From NCBI GenBank assembly GCA_016190945.1, contig JACPPO010000089.1:1-45266 (forward strand): DNA of 45,266 nucleotides, in the 5' to 3' direction. The notes under the pieces were generated by a model, which did not search any database, was not told the DNA's origin, and worked only from the letters and a program-made list of their open reading frames with translations. Below are positions 10,099 through 17,094 of the stretch, one piece after another. The DNA comes from Acidobacteriota bacterium (lineage in GTDB: Bacteria > Acidobacteriota > Vicinamibacteria > Vicinamibacterales > UBA2999). The first letter of the stretch is position 1; every line of letters begins with the position of its first letter. The translations under genes and the position numbers were made by a program.

Positions 10099-11140
10099 CC
10101 CCGCGCGCGTGCTTGTGGTGGCGCCAAACTGGCTTGGCGACACCGTGATGGCCCTGCCTGCCATCAGCGACGTGCGCCACAGGTTTCCATCCGCCCGCCT
10201 CGTCGTCGCGGCGCGCCGCGCGGTGGCCGACATCTTCCGCCTTGTCCCGTTCGTGGACGAACTGGTGGCGCTGCAATGGAGCGGACGCTGGTGGGAGCGA
10301 GGCGTCTTTGCCGGCGATGCGGGACGGCTGCGGCCATTGGGGGCCGACCTGGCGATCCTGCTGCCGAACTCGTTTGCGGCCGCGTGGCTCGCCAGCCGTG
10401 CGGCAATCCCCGCCCGGTGGGGGTATCGCTCGGACATGCGGGCGCCGCTGCTGTCGCGCGCCGTCAGGCGCCCGAAGGGGCGCCTGCACCAGGGGGCCTA
10501 CTACCAGCACCTCACGCGCGCGCTCGGCATCGAGAGCGGGCCGCTCGAGCCCGCATTGACAGTTCCGGCCGGCGCGGCGGCAGCCGCGCGCCGTCACCTG
10601 CTCGATCGTGGATGGGACGGCGCCAGGCCCGTGATCGCCTTCGCCCCAGGGGCCGCGTACGGCACCGCGAAGCGCTGGCTGCCGCGGTACGTAGCCCGGC
10701 TGGCCAGGGACCTTGTGCGGGGGCGCCAGGCGACCTGCGTGATGGTCGGAAGCCGCCGCGACGCGTCCACGGCACGCGACGTGGTCAACATGATCGAGGC
10801 GGACGCAGCGCGGCGCGTCATCGACTTGACCGGTCAGACCACGGTCGAGATGCTGGCGGGCGTGCTCGGTATCGCTACGGCCTGCGTCTCGAACGACTCA
10901 GGGGCGATGCACATGGCCGCGGCCGTAGGGACACCACTCGTGGCGCTCTTCGGACCGACGCGAGAGTACGAAACGGCGCCTCTGACACGATCGGGCAGGC
11001 GCGCAGAGGTGCTGACGCATCCGGTCTGGTGCCGCCCCTGCATGCTCCGCGAATGTCCCATCGACCATCGCTGCATGAAGGGAATTACCCCCGACCGTGT
11101 GCGCGCGGCGCTTACGCCGCTGCTATCCTCAACAACGTGA
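10091..11140 (+). CDS. waaF: ADP-heptose:LPS heptosyltransferase II-type
   Basis: A 349-residue GT9 enzyme that transfers L-glycero-D-manno-heptose to the growing core. Motifs are VVAPNWLGDTVMALPAISDVR at the start, LLPNSFAAAWLA, the donor-site FAPGAAYGTAKRW and VSNDSGAMHMAAAVGTPLVALFGPT. Four cysteines near the end (WCRPCMLRECPIDHRCM) match the usual waaF tail. Overlaps the acyltransferase gene by 8 bp. GNWLGD-type N-terminus and the CxxC tail favour WaaF over WaaC. Confidence 0.92.
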   Translation: MSDPARVLVVAPNWLGDTVMALPAISDVRHRFPSARLVVAARRAVADIFRLVPFVDELVALQWSGRWWERGVFAGDAGRLRPLGADLAILLPNSFAAAWLASRAAIPARWGYRSDMRAPLLSRAVRRPKGRLHQGAYYQHLTRALGIESGPLEPALTVPAGAAAAARRHLLDRGWDGARPVIAFAPGAAYGTAKRWLPRYVARLARDLVRGRQATCVMVGSRRDASTARDVVNMIEADAARRVIDLTGQTTVEMLAGVLGIATACVSNDSGAMHMAAAVGTPLVALFGPTREYETAPLTRSGRRAEVLTHPVWCRPCMLRECPIDHRCMKGITPDRVRAALTPLLSSTT

Positions 11141-11153
11141 TGGAGGTCCCCGG

Positions 11154-12164
11154 TTGGACTCTGCGCACCTGCTCTCGCTGACAGACGCCCTTCGCAACAA
11201 GAAGGTGGTCGTGGTCGGCGACATCGTGGCGGACGAGTTTGTCTACGGCAAGGCGGCGCGCGTGTCGCGCGAGGCGCCGGTGCTGATTCTCGAGTACGAC
11301 TCCACCGAGATCGTCCCGGGCGGCGCCGGCAACGCAGCCAACAATGTGGCCGCGCTCGGCGGCAGGGCGACGCTCGTGGCGGTTGTCGGGCGCGACGTGC
11401 CTGGCCGCCGCGTCATGGCGGCCCTGCACCGCCGCGTCGACTCGCGCTACATGCAGCGGATCCAGGGAACGCCCACGCCCGTCAAGACGCGCATCCTGGC
11501 GGGCGGCGTTCACTCCGCCAAGCAGCAGGTCGTGCGGATCGATCGCGGCGTCGCCCGGCCCGTGGAGCCTGGTGTCCGGCACGCATTCGAGCGCGCGGCG
11601 CTCGAGGCTGTCCAGCAGGGCGACGCCGTGCTGGTGTCCGACTACGGATCCGGACTCGTTACCCCGGCCTTTGTCGAAAAGATTCGTCGCACGTCAAGAC
11701 GGGCCGGGCTTTCCATCCCCCTGCTGATCGACACGCGGTACCGGCTGCTCGATTACAGCGGGTTGAGCGCGTGTACGCCGAATGAATCCGAGGTCGAGCA
11801 GGCGCTCGGCATCCGCATCAACGACAACCAGCGGATGCTCGAACGGGCAGGCCGCGAGATTCTCGAACGCACGCGCATACAGGCTGTATTGATCACGCGA
11901 GGCAGCCGCGGCATGGCTCTGTTCGTCCGCAAGGCGCCCGTCGTGCACATCCCCATCTTCGGGACCGATTCGATCGTCGACGTGACGGGCGCGGGCGACA
12001 CGGTGGTGTCGACGGTCGCCCTCGCGCTCGCCGCCGGCGGCAGCTTTGAAGCGGCGGCGCGACTTGCCAACTATGCCGGCGGACTCGTGGTCATGAAGCG
12101 CGGGACCGCGACGGTCGGCGCCGACGAGCTCCGCCAGGCCATTACCGCGAACGACCGTGGGTGA
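11154..12164 (+). CDS. hldA: D-glycero-beta-D-manno-heptose-7-phosphate kinase (HldA/RfaE1)
   Basis: A 336-residue PfkB/ribokinase-fold kinase. Visible signatures are VVVVGDIVADEFVYG, the glycine-rich VPGGAGNAANNVAALG, VKTRILAG with QQVVRID, DYGSGLVTP, CTPNESE, ITRGSRGMAL, and the catalytic DVTGAGDTVVSTVALALA. The TTG start at 11154 is chosen because GGAGG lies 8 nt upstream and it gives the normal N-terminus. The nucleotidyltransferase half found in fused HldE is a separate gene immediately after. Confidence 0.93.
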   Translation: MDSAHLLSLTDALRNKKVVVVGDIVADEFVYGKAARVSREAPVLILEYDSTEIVPGGAGNAANNVAALGGRATLVAVVGRDVPGRRVMAALHRRVDSRYMQRIQGTPTPVKTRILAGGVHSAKQQVVRIDRGVARPVEPGVRHAFERAALEAVQQGDAVLVSDYGSGLVTPAFVEKIRRTSRRAGLSIPLLIDTRYRLLDYSGLSACTPNESEVEQALGIRINDNQRMLERAGREILERTRIQAVLITRGSRGMALFVRKAPVVHIPIFGTDSIVDVTGAGDTVVSTVALALAAGGSFEAAARLANYAGGLVVMKRGTATVGADELRQAITANDRG

Positions 12165-12630
12165 GGTCCTCGGACGCGACGCGCTTGCGCAGCGGATTGC
12201 CCGGGACCGCGCGGCCGGCTTGAGCGTCGCGTTCGCCAACGGCTGCTTCGACCTGCTGCACGTCGGCCACATTCGCTATCTCGAATCGGCCGCCGCGGAA
12301 GGCGACCGCCTGATCGTGGCGATCAATGACGACGAGTCGGTGCGGAGCCTGAAAGGCGACGGGCGGCCAATCCTGGCTGCTGCGGACCGGGCGGAGCTCG
12401 TGGCGGCGCTGCGGTGCGTGGATTACGTCGTGATATTTTCCGAACCGACCGTCGGTCCGCTGCTGCAGGCGGTGAAGCCCGACGTCCACTGCAAGGGGAC
12501 CGACTACACCCTCGACACAGTCCCGGAACGCAGCATCGTCCAGGCTTACGGCGGCCGCATCGCCATCGTCGGCGACCCCAAGGACCATTCCACGCGCGAC
12601 CTGCTGGCACGCATCGGCGGGAGCACGTAG
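12157..12630 (+). CDS. hldC: D-glycero-beta-D-manno-heptose 1-phosphate adenylyltransferase (HldC/RfaE2)
   Basis: A 157-residue cytidylyltransferase-fold enzyme that makes ADP-heptose for the heptosyltransferases on either side. The nucleotidyl-transfer motif is FANGCFDLLHVGHIRYLESA, followed by VAINDDESVRSLKGDGRPI, DYVVIFSEPT, HCKGTDYT and the late STRDLLARI. GTG start overlaps the hldA stop by 8 bp. Normal length for the stand-alone form. Confidence 0.94.
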   Translation: MGEVLGRDALAQRIARDRAAGLSVAFANGCFDLLHVGHIRYLESAAAEGDRLIVAINDDESVRSLKGDGRPILAAADRAELVAALRCVDYVVIFSEPTVGPLLQAVKPDVHCKGTDYTLDTVPERSIVQAYGGRIAIVGDPKDHSTRDLLARIGGST

Positions 12631-13730
12631 TGTCCGGCATCCGCCTTCGCGGGAAGCTTCGGCGGACCGCCGTAGACTTGGCGGAGGCGGTGAGCCGGAC
12701 GGGCGGGACCGACTCGAACAATCAGCCCCGTTTCCTGATCATCCGGCTCGGCTCGCTCGGCGACGTCATCCATGGCATTCCGGCGGCCGCCGCTCTGCGA
12801 CGCCGTTTCCCCCAGGCGCACATCGACTGGCTGGTCGATCCCCGGTACGTGGAACTGCTTGACCTCGTTCGGTGCATCGACAGGCCCATTGCATTCGATC
12901 CGCGCGACTTTCGGATCGGTGGGGCACACGGATGGTCTGTCCTCAAACAACTGCGGGCGGCGCATTATGACGCGGTGATCGATCTGCAGGGGCTGCTGAA
13001 ATCCGCCGTGCTGGCCCGGTTGGTCGGCGCCCCGCGGACGATCGGGTTTCCCCGCGTGCATCTGCGCGAGTCGCTTGCGCGGGTTTTCTACACGGACGCA
13101 CCCGATCCCGGCGCGGCGGCGCACGTCATCGAGAAGAACCTGGGCCTGCTGCGTCCTCTCGGCGTGAGCGATCGGGCCGTGCACTTTCCACTCCGGATTC
13201 CGCGCACCGCCACCGTGGCGACGATCGCCGATCGTTTCGCGGATGGGTATGCGATCGTCAACCCCGGCGCGGCGTGGCCCAACAAACGCTGGCCGGCGAG
13301 CAGATTTGGCGCCGTCGCGGCATCGATCCGCCGCGAGCACGGCCTGCGGTCGGTTGTCCTGTGGGGGCCTGGCGAGGAGGCACTGGCGGCGTCGGTCGTG
13401 GCTTCGGCGCAGGGCGCGGCCGAGGCGGCGCTGCCCACAACCATGACCGACGTCGTCGGCCTTGCGCGGGCCGCGAGAGTGATGATCTCGGGCGACACCG
13501 GACCGCTGCACATGGCCGGCGCCGTGGGCACGCCGCTCGTCGCGCTGTTCGGGCCCACGTTTCCGGAGCGCAACGGTCCCTGGAGTCCGCGGGATGTCGT
13601 CGTCTCGCGCGTCGCGCAGTGCTCATGTCCGTACGAGCGCCGCTGCCGGAGAGAGAGGCCGTGCATCGACGACATCGGCGTCGGCGAGGTCGTGGACGCC
13701 GTTCGCCAGCGATTGGCCACGCATGGCTGA
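12630..13730 (+). CDS. heptosyltransferase I-type (WaaC-like) GT9 glycosyltransferase
   Basis: A 366-residue GT9 protein. After a 30-residue leader it shows FLIIRLGSLGDVIHGIPAAAALR, WLVDPRY, VIDLQGLLKSAVLARLVG, the donor-site NPGAAWPNKRWPASRFG, and ISGDTGPLHMAGAVGTPLVALFGPT. A cysteine-rich stretch CSCPYERRCRRERPC sits near the end. SLGDVIH and DLQGLLKSA are characteristic of heptosyltransferase I. The GTG start is overlapped by the hldC stop (TAGTG). Operon position fits transfer of the first heptose to Kdo, but another sugar is possible. Confidence 0.88.
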   Translation: MSGIRLRGKLRRTAVDLAEAVSRTGGTDSNNQPRFLIIRLGSLGDVIHGIPAAAALRRRFPQAHIDWLVDPRYVELLDLVRCIDRPIAFDPRDFRIGGAHGWSVLKQLRAAHYDAVIDLQGLLKSAVLARLVGAPRTIGFPRVHLRESLARVFYTDAPDPGAAAHVIEKNLGLLRPLGVSDRAVHFPLRIPRTATVATIADRFADGYAIVNPGAAWPNKRWPASRFGAVAASIRREHGLRSVVLWGPGEEALAASVVASAQGAAEAALPTTMTDVVGLARAARVMISGDTGPLHMAGAVGTPLVALFGPTFPERNGPWSPRDVVVSRVAQCSCPYERRCRRERPCIDDIGVGEVVDAVRQRLATHG

Positions 13731-14253
13731 CGTGCCGGTTCGGCTCACCAAAGCGCTTGCGCGAAAGCGGGTGTCGCTGGGCTTCGTTGCCGCGGCCGCA
13801 ACGCTGGTGCTGGCGCAGCCCACCTGGGAAGCGTGGCGCGCGGGTTTGCTTATCGCGTCCGGCGGCGAATGCCTCCGCCTGTGGGCGGCAGGGCATCTCG
13901 AGAAGAACCGTGAAGTCACGCGGTCCGGACCCTATCGGCTCCTGCGCCACCCGCTGTACGCCGGCTCGGCCCTGATCGCGATTGGCGTTGCCGTCGCATC
14001 ACGCAGCGTCGCCGCGGCGGTCGTGGCCGTGCTGTACGTGGGAGTGACCGTTGGCGCCGCGATTCGTTCGGAGGAGGCGCAGCTGCGGCACGCGTTTGGA
14101 TCGACGTATGACGACTACCGGGCATCGCGCGTCGAGCCGATGGTGCGGCGGTTCAGCCTCGCGCGGGCGCTGCGGAACCGCGAATACCGCGCGCTCGGCG
14201 GACTGATTCTGGGTTTCGCGCTGCTTGCGCTGAAGATTCTGGCGCCCCTATAA
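13723..14253 (+). CDS. isoprenylcysteine carboxylmethyltransferase-family membrane protein
   Basis: A 176-residue integral membrane protein with about four or five hydrophobic segments. The family motif is at residues 60-90: VTRSGPYRLLRHPLYAGSAL, followed by EEAQLRHAFGSTYDDYRA. Related ICMT/PEMT-fold proteins use SAM to methylate small or lipid substrates at membranes. Its place at the end of the LPS operon, overlapping the heptosyltransferase by 8 bp, suggests an envelope role, but the substrate is unknown. Its stop codon overlaps the -10 box of the tRNA-Val promoter. Confidence 0.85.
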   Translation: MADVPVRLTKALARKRVSLGFVAAAATLVLAQPTWEAWRAGLLIASGGECLRLWAAGHLEKNREVTRSGPYRLLRHPLYAGSALIAIGVAVASRSVAAAVVAVLYVGVTVGAAIRSEEAQLRHAFGSTYDDYRASRVEPMVRRFSLARALRNREYRALGGLILGFALLALKILAPL

Positions 14254-14254
14254 T
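14225..14254 (+). promoter_or_regulatory. promoter of tRNA-Val
   Basis: TTGCGC and a perfect TATAAT are separated by 18 bp, ending 63 nt before the tRNA. The promoter lies within the last codons of the preceding methyltransferase gene. Confidence 0.6.
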
Positions 14255-14317
14255 CAAGTGTTTGCTTGGGCTCGACAGCCGGTATCCGGGTTTGCCTCGC
14301 CGAAGCGAGGCGAAGGC

Positions 14318-14392
14318 GGGCGGTTAGCTCAGTGGTAGAGCACCGGCTTTACACGCCGGCTGTCACAGGTTCGAATCCTGTACCGCCCACCA
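14318..14392 (+). tRNA. tRNA-Val (anticodon TAC)
   Basis: A full 75-nt cloverleaf: acceptor GGGCGGT pairs with ACCGCCC, D-arm AGCTCAGTGGTAGAGC, anticodon stem CCGGC/GCCGG with loop TTTACAC (anticodon TAC), T-arm ACAGGTTCGAATCCTGT. The CCA end is encoded. Confidence 0.97.
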
Positions 14393-14415
14393 GAACAAGT
14401 AGGAAGTTCGAAGCA

Positions 14416-14480
14416 AAGTTCAAAGCAAGTGACAGACGACAGGGCTGCGCTTTTCACTTCGAAGTGTGAACTTTGAACTT
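14416..14480. repeat. small inverted repeat between the tRNAs
   Basis: AAGTTCAAAG (14416-14425) is complementary to CTTTGAACTT (14471-14480), ending six bases before tRNA-Asp. It resembles the CAAAGGTCAA pair between pgk and tpiA in base make-up and arm length. Confidence 0.45.
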
Positions 14481-14486
14481 GGATTA

Positions 14487-14563
14487 GGGGTCGTAGTTCA
14501 GTTGGTTAGAACGCCTGCCTGTCACGCAGGAGGCCGCGGGTTCGAGTCCCGTCGACCCCGCCA
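14487..14563 (+). tRNA. tRNA-Asp (anticodon GTC)
   Basis: A full 77-nt cloverleaf: acceptor GGGGTCG with CGACCCC, D-arm AGTTCAGTTGGTTAGAACGC, anticodon stem CCTGC/GCAGG with loop CTGTCAC (anticodon GTC), T-arm GCGGGTTCGAGTCCCGT, discriminator G and encoded CCA. Its last 26 nt before the final A recur with two changes at 27376-27401, so this gene may be the attachment end of an inserted block. Confidence 0.97.
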
Positions 14564-14702
14564 ACCAAACAGGCTCCGCCCTTGATATCCCGGCGGAGCC
14601 CTTGGCTGGTTGGCAGTGTCTGTTGGCGCGCTTCGCCCCTCGAACCGCTATACGGCTCTGGGCCGGGCCATACGAGTGCGAAATTCTCGTAAGGAGCCGT
14701 AT
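14561..14702 (+). repeat. three-hairpin intergenic repeat, copy B
   Basis: The outer stem CCAACCA/TGGTTGG begins with the CCA end of tRNA-Asp itself. Inside it a perfect 9-bp stem GGCTCCGCC/GGCGGAGCC holds the loop CTTGATATCCC (14581-14591). TTGGCGCGCTTCGC follows, and then a last hairpin ATACGGCTC (14650-14658) with GAGCCGTAT (14694-14702), whose loop contains the conserved CGAAATTCTCGTAA. The first hairpin could end tRNA transcription or guide 3' processing. Confidence 0.72.
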
Positions 14703-14812
14703 GCCATCCCACGTTGACGCACGTAGGTGTGAAGCAGCCGAGCGCGACCAGAATCGTTCCCGCGACGGACGTGTGGAACTGGCTGCGAGCCGTCATCGCC
14801 GGTGACGCGAGC

Positions 14813-14845
14813 AGTATGCACCCTGGAGCGTACTCCCAGGGGGTC
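14813..14845 (-). promoter_or_regulatory. orphan, partly decayed MerR-type promoter
   Basis: Palindrome CCTGGAG-CGTA-CTCCCAGG (14822-14840) with CATACT on the minus strand at 14813-14818. It closely resembles the intact MerR-type promoter at 17116 in palindrome core and -10 spacing, but the -35 (around GACCCC) is degenerate. It lies just downstream of merR, pointing to a stretch with no gene. About 285 nt (14571-14855) hold only this site and repeat copy B. It suggests a MerR-controlled gene was lost here. Confidence 0.5.
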
Positions 14846-14855
14846 GAGCGGCCTT

Positions 14856-15311
14856 TTATCGCTTTGTCGTCCTCAGCGTCTCGATGACCGGGCAGTCCGG
14901 CTCAGCGGGGGTCGCCCGCGCGCCGGCGCGACTGAGCGTCCGTTCACAGTCCTGGAAGTAGTCCGATAAGGTGCGCTGAAACTCCTGCAGCTCGACCAGC
15001 CTTGCCTGCAGTTCGGCCAGCTTCGCGCGCAGCATGTCGCGCACCTGGCGGCATCGCGTCAGGCCTCCGGAGGTCTGATATCCGAGAAGATCCCTGATCT
15101 CGTGGAGGGTGAGGCCCACCGACTGCGCTTGCTTGATGAAACGCAGCCGCTCGACGGCATCCGCCGTATACATGCGGAAGCCGCCGCCGGTGCGCGGCGG
15201 CTTCCGCAACAGCCCGACCCGCTCGTAGTAGCGAAGCGTGTCTGGTGTGACGCCGCTTCGCGCCGCAAGTTCGCCGATCTGGTAGATCTCGCCGGTTACT
15301 GCAGGCCGCAT
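14856..15311 (-). CDS. MerR-family metal-responsive regulator
   Basis: A 151-residue regulator. The winged-helix domain starts at IYQIGELAARSGVTPDTLRYYERVGLL, followed by RTGGGFRMYTADAVERLRFIKQAQSVGLTLHEIRDLL, a dimerisation helix, and three cysteines in TRCRQV, QDCERTL and PDCPVIE. These positions correspond to the mercury-binding cysteines of MerR, so Hg(II) or a similar soft metal is the likely signal. ATG at 15311 chosen as the last start before the conserved domain. Last gene of the mercury-type operon, 10 bp after the selenoprotein gene. Likely acts on the promoter at 17116. Confidence 0.88.
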   Translation of the reverse strand: MRPAVTGEIYQIGELAARSGVTPDTLRYYERVGLLRKPPRTGGGFRMYTADAVERLRFIKQAQSVGLTLHEIRDLLGYQTSGGLTRCRQVRDMLRAKLAELQARLVELQEFQRTLSDYFQDCERTLSRAGARATPAEPDCPVIETLRTTKR

Positions 15312-15321
15312 GACCTCTACC

Positions 15322-15873
15322 TCACGGTTGCCGCCGTGCCTCGAGGATAGCAGCAACCGACGGGCGGTCGGCAGGACCGGTGCCGACATGATGGAACCGC
15401 ACGATGCCCGCCGGATCGATGAGCACATCGCCCCCGAGCTGTCGCGTGTCGGCGCCGGAGTATTTCGGCAGCCGGCCGCGCGCGAGCTCTTTCATGTACG
15501 CCAGCCACGTCCTGACTCCCCAAATGTCCCGCAGGCGTCCCCGGTGCATGTCGTACCCCCGGTACAACGTGCGGTCGGGGTCAATGAGAATGAGCCACGT
15601 GACCATCGTTTCGGCGATGTACGCGCGAACGAACGGTGCCGCCTCGAATGTCACGACCACGGTCCGTATCCTTAAGCCGTCGAACGCCTGTTGGCGCTGC
15701 TGCAACTGCAGCAGGTGCCGGCGGCAGGGGAGTCACCCAAGGTGCCGGTGAAACACCAGCAGGAGCCATTCACCCTGATAGTCGGCCAGGCGGTGTATGC
15801 GCCCGTCCGCATCGGGCAATGCGAACGGAACCGCCGGCTTGCCCGTTCGCGGTCCCCTCACGCCTTGTGTCAC
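15322..15873 (-). CDS. AhpC/TSA-type thioredoxin-fold protein, candidate selenoprotein (U47)
   Basis: Read through one in-frame TGA (15733-15735) this is a 183-residue peroxiredoxin-like protein. GKPAVPFALPDADGRIHRLADY is followed by GEWLLLVFHRHLG-U-LPCRRHL, so TGA takes the first position of a redox U-x-x-C motif (U47, C50). Next come VVVTFEAAPFVRAYI, LIDPDRTLYRGYDM and LGGDVLIDPAGIVRFHH. The GTG at 15873 has AGAGGAAGGGG upstream; ATG at 15888 is an alternative. It sits between merP and merR on one strand (46-bp and 10-bp gaps). Probable thiol peroxidase or reductase. Its place inside a mercury operon suggests a redox or Hg-handling role, which is inference. Read conventionally it would be two meaningless halves. 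Confidence 0.82.
15697..15714 (-). promoter_or_regulatory. SECIS-like hairpin after TGA of the peroxiredoxin-like gene
   Basis: A perfect 7-bp stem CTGCTGC/GCAGCAG with the four-base loop AGTT on the minus strand. The loop starts 25 nt after the TGA at 15733-15735 and has G in second place, satisfying the usual bacterial SECIS rules. Confidence 0.65.
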
Positions 15874-15919
15874 GCCCCTTCCTCTCATGTGGGCGCCGTG
15901 CAACGTGTGCGCTCGGCAG

Positions 15920-16264
15920 TTAATCCCGCACCGCTGGTTCGGGCTCGGCGGTGAACCCGGTACCCTTCGTGATGGCCTCTGCAATGGCTCGCGGCGTGGT
16001 CTTGGCCGGATCGTATGCCACGCGGGCCTGATTTTCTTCGAGGCTGACGTCCACGTTCGTGACCCCGTCCAGCTTCCCGGCCGCCATCTTCACGGCAACC
16101 GCGCACCCGGCGCATGCCATGCCCTCCACGTTGATGATGCACGTGGCGCTCGTGTTCGCCCGGTCCGCAGCCACGACGTGGGGCCTCATGTTGGCAAGAG
16201 TCGCACCTCCAGCGGCCAGTCCGACCAGAAGCGTACCTCCTGCAAGCCACCTGTTCCACCGCAT
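15920..16264 (-). CDS. merP: MerP-like periplasmic heavy-metal-binding protein
   Basis: A 114-residue protein with an N-terminal signal segment (WLAGGTLLVGLAAGGATLA) and an HMA domain carrying the metal-binding GMACAGCA motif at about residues 48-55. The rest, VSLEENQARVAYDP and AIAEAITKGTGF, is typical of MerP and copper-chaperone folds. It would bind metal in the periplasm and pass it to MerT. AGGAGG precedes the ATG, and it lies 15 bp after merT. Mercury is the likely metal because of merT and MerR next to it. Confidence 0.9.
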   Translation of the reverse strand: MRWNRWLAGGTLLVGLAAGGATLANMRPHVVAADRANTSATCIINVEGMACAGCAVAVKMAAGKLDGVTNVDVSLEENQARVAYDPAKTTPRAIAEAITKGTGFTAEPEPAVRD

Positions 16265-16279
16265 ATCGGCCTCCTCGCT

Positions 16280-16609
16280 CTAGATAAACCACTTCACGTA
16301 ATAGGGGAAGGTCGCGAGCAGCACAACGACCGCCGCCGCAATCCACAGGAGCGTCGGGGCCATCTTGTTGGCGCGGGGATGGCAGTTTTGCCCGGGGCCG
16401 CACGCCTGGGCCGGTCCGCGACGGTAGGTGATGTAGAAACCTGCGACGAGAAGCGCTCCGGTTACGATCAGCAACAACGGTCGGAGCGGCTCCAAAGCGA
16501 CCGCGGCTGCCCCCAGCGCGCCAGCGCCAACGATCGAAAACAGGACGGGACCCAGGCAGCAGGCGGACGCGGCGACGGCTGCGACGATGGATGCGATGAC
16601 GGTTTTCAT
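16280..16609 (-). CDS. merT: mercuric transport protein MerT
   Basis: A 109-residue inner-membrane protein with three hydrophobic segments. The first helix carries the vicinal pair in ASACCLGPVLFSIVG, the signature of MerT. A second cysteine pair lies in the loop QACGPGQNCHP, and the last helix ends FPYYVKWFI. It moves Hg(II) into the cytoplasm. The ATG overlaps the upstream stop (ATGA), so it is translationally coupled to the metallochaperone. No mercuric reductase gene is present in the window. Confidence 0.9.
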   Translation of the reverse strand: MKTVIASIVAAVAASACCLGPVLFSIVGAGALGAAAVALEPLRPLLLIVTGALLVAGFYITYRRGPAQACGPGQNCHPRANKMAPTLLWIAAAVVVLLATFPYYVKWFI

Positions 16610-17094
16610 CTGTCTGTGCCCACCAAGGTTCGAACCGCTGCTGCGGCAATGCGCTTGACCGCCGCGCCAACATCCCCAAGACAGCAGACGCCGCGCGGAT
16701 TGCGGACCTCACACGCGCAGCGTCCTGCATCAATCTGTGCGCGGATGCGCTCGACCGCGTGCGACGCGCCGGTCGCGTGTATCTCTTCGCGAATACCCGC
16801 CTCGCCTTCACCGAAGCAGTAGCAAAGCATCCGGGCGCCGGCGGCTTCCTTCTGCCACACGGGAACCCGCACGTCGGCTGTCGAGTACGTCTCACCGCTG
16901 TCAGTGAAGTACACGACGTTGCACGCCGGATTGAGACAGAAACGGTGTGTCGAATCGGTGACCCGGCGCAGCGCCGACTCCGTCAGCAGTGCTTTGACAG
17001 TGAGAAGCTCCACGGTCCTGCCGGCCGTCCCGCTGATCGGACACGCGGCGCGCTGATTAGGGCCTTCCCGTCGGGCTGAGCCGTAGACGCACAT
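16606..17094 (-). CDS. CopZ-type iron-sulfur cluster-binding metallochaperone
   Basis: A 162-residue cysteine-rich protein: ACPISGTAGRTVELLTVKALL, FCLNPACNVVYF, VWQKE, MLCYCFGEGEAGI and CACEVRNPRGVCCLGDVGAAVKR. This matches the N-terminal domain of Archaeoglobus-type CopZ, which binds a 2Fe-2S cluster and zinc, and which recurs in mer operons. The usual first motif is C-P-x-C; here the second cysteine is serine (CPIS), so one metal site may be weakened. First gene after the MerR-type promoter, overlapping merT by 4 bp. Its redox role in metal delivery is inferred. Confidence 0.8.
   Translation of the reverse strand: MCVYGSARREGPNQRAACPISGTAGRTVELLTVKALLTESALRRVTDSTHRFCLNPACNVVYFTDSGETYSTADVRVPVWQKEAAGARMLCYCFGEGEAGIREEIHATGASHAVERIRAQIDAGRCACEVRNPRGVCCLGDVGAAVKRIAAAAVRTLVGTDR

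Noticed and set aside
10276-11181. Long rightward frame inside waaF
   Set aside because: Alternate frame of waaF; composition is Arg/Ala/Gly-rich with no conserved motif.
14318-14563. Possibility that one of the two tRNAs is tRNA-Sec
   Set aside because: Anticodons are TAC (Val) and GTC (Asp), with normal acceptor and D arms. tRNA-Sec must be elsewhere.
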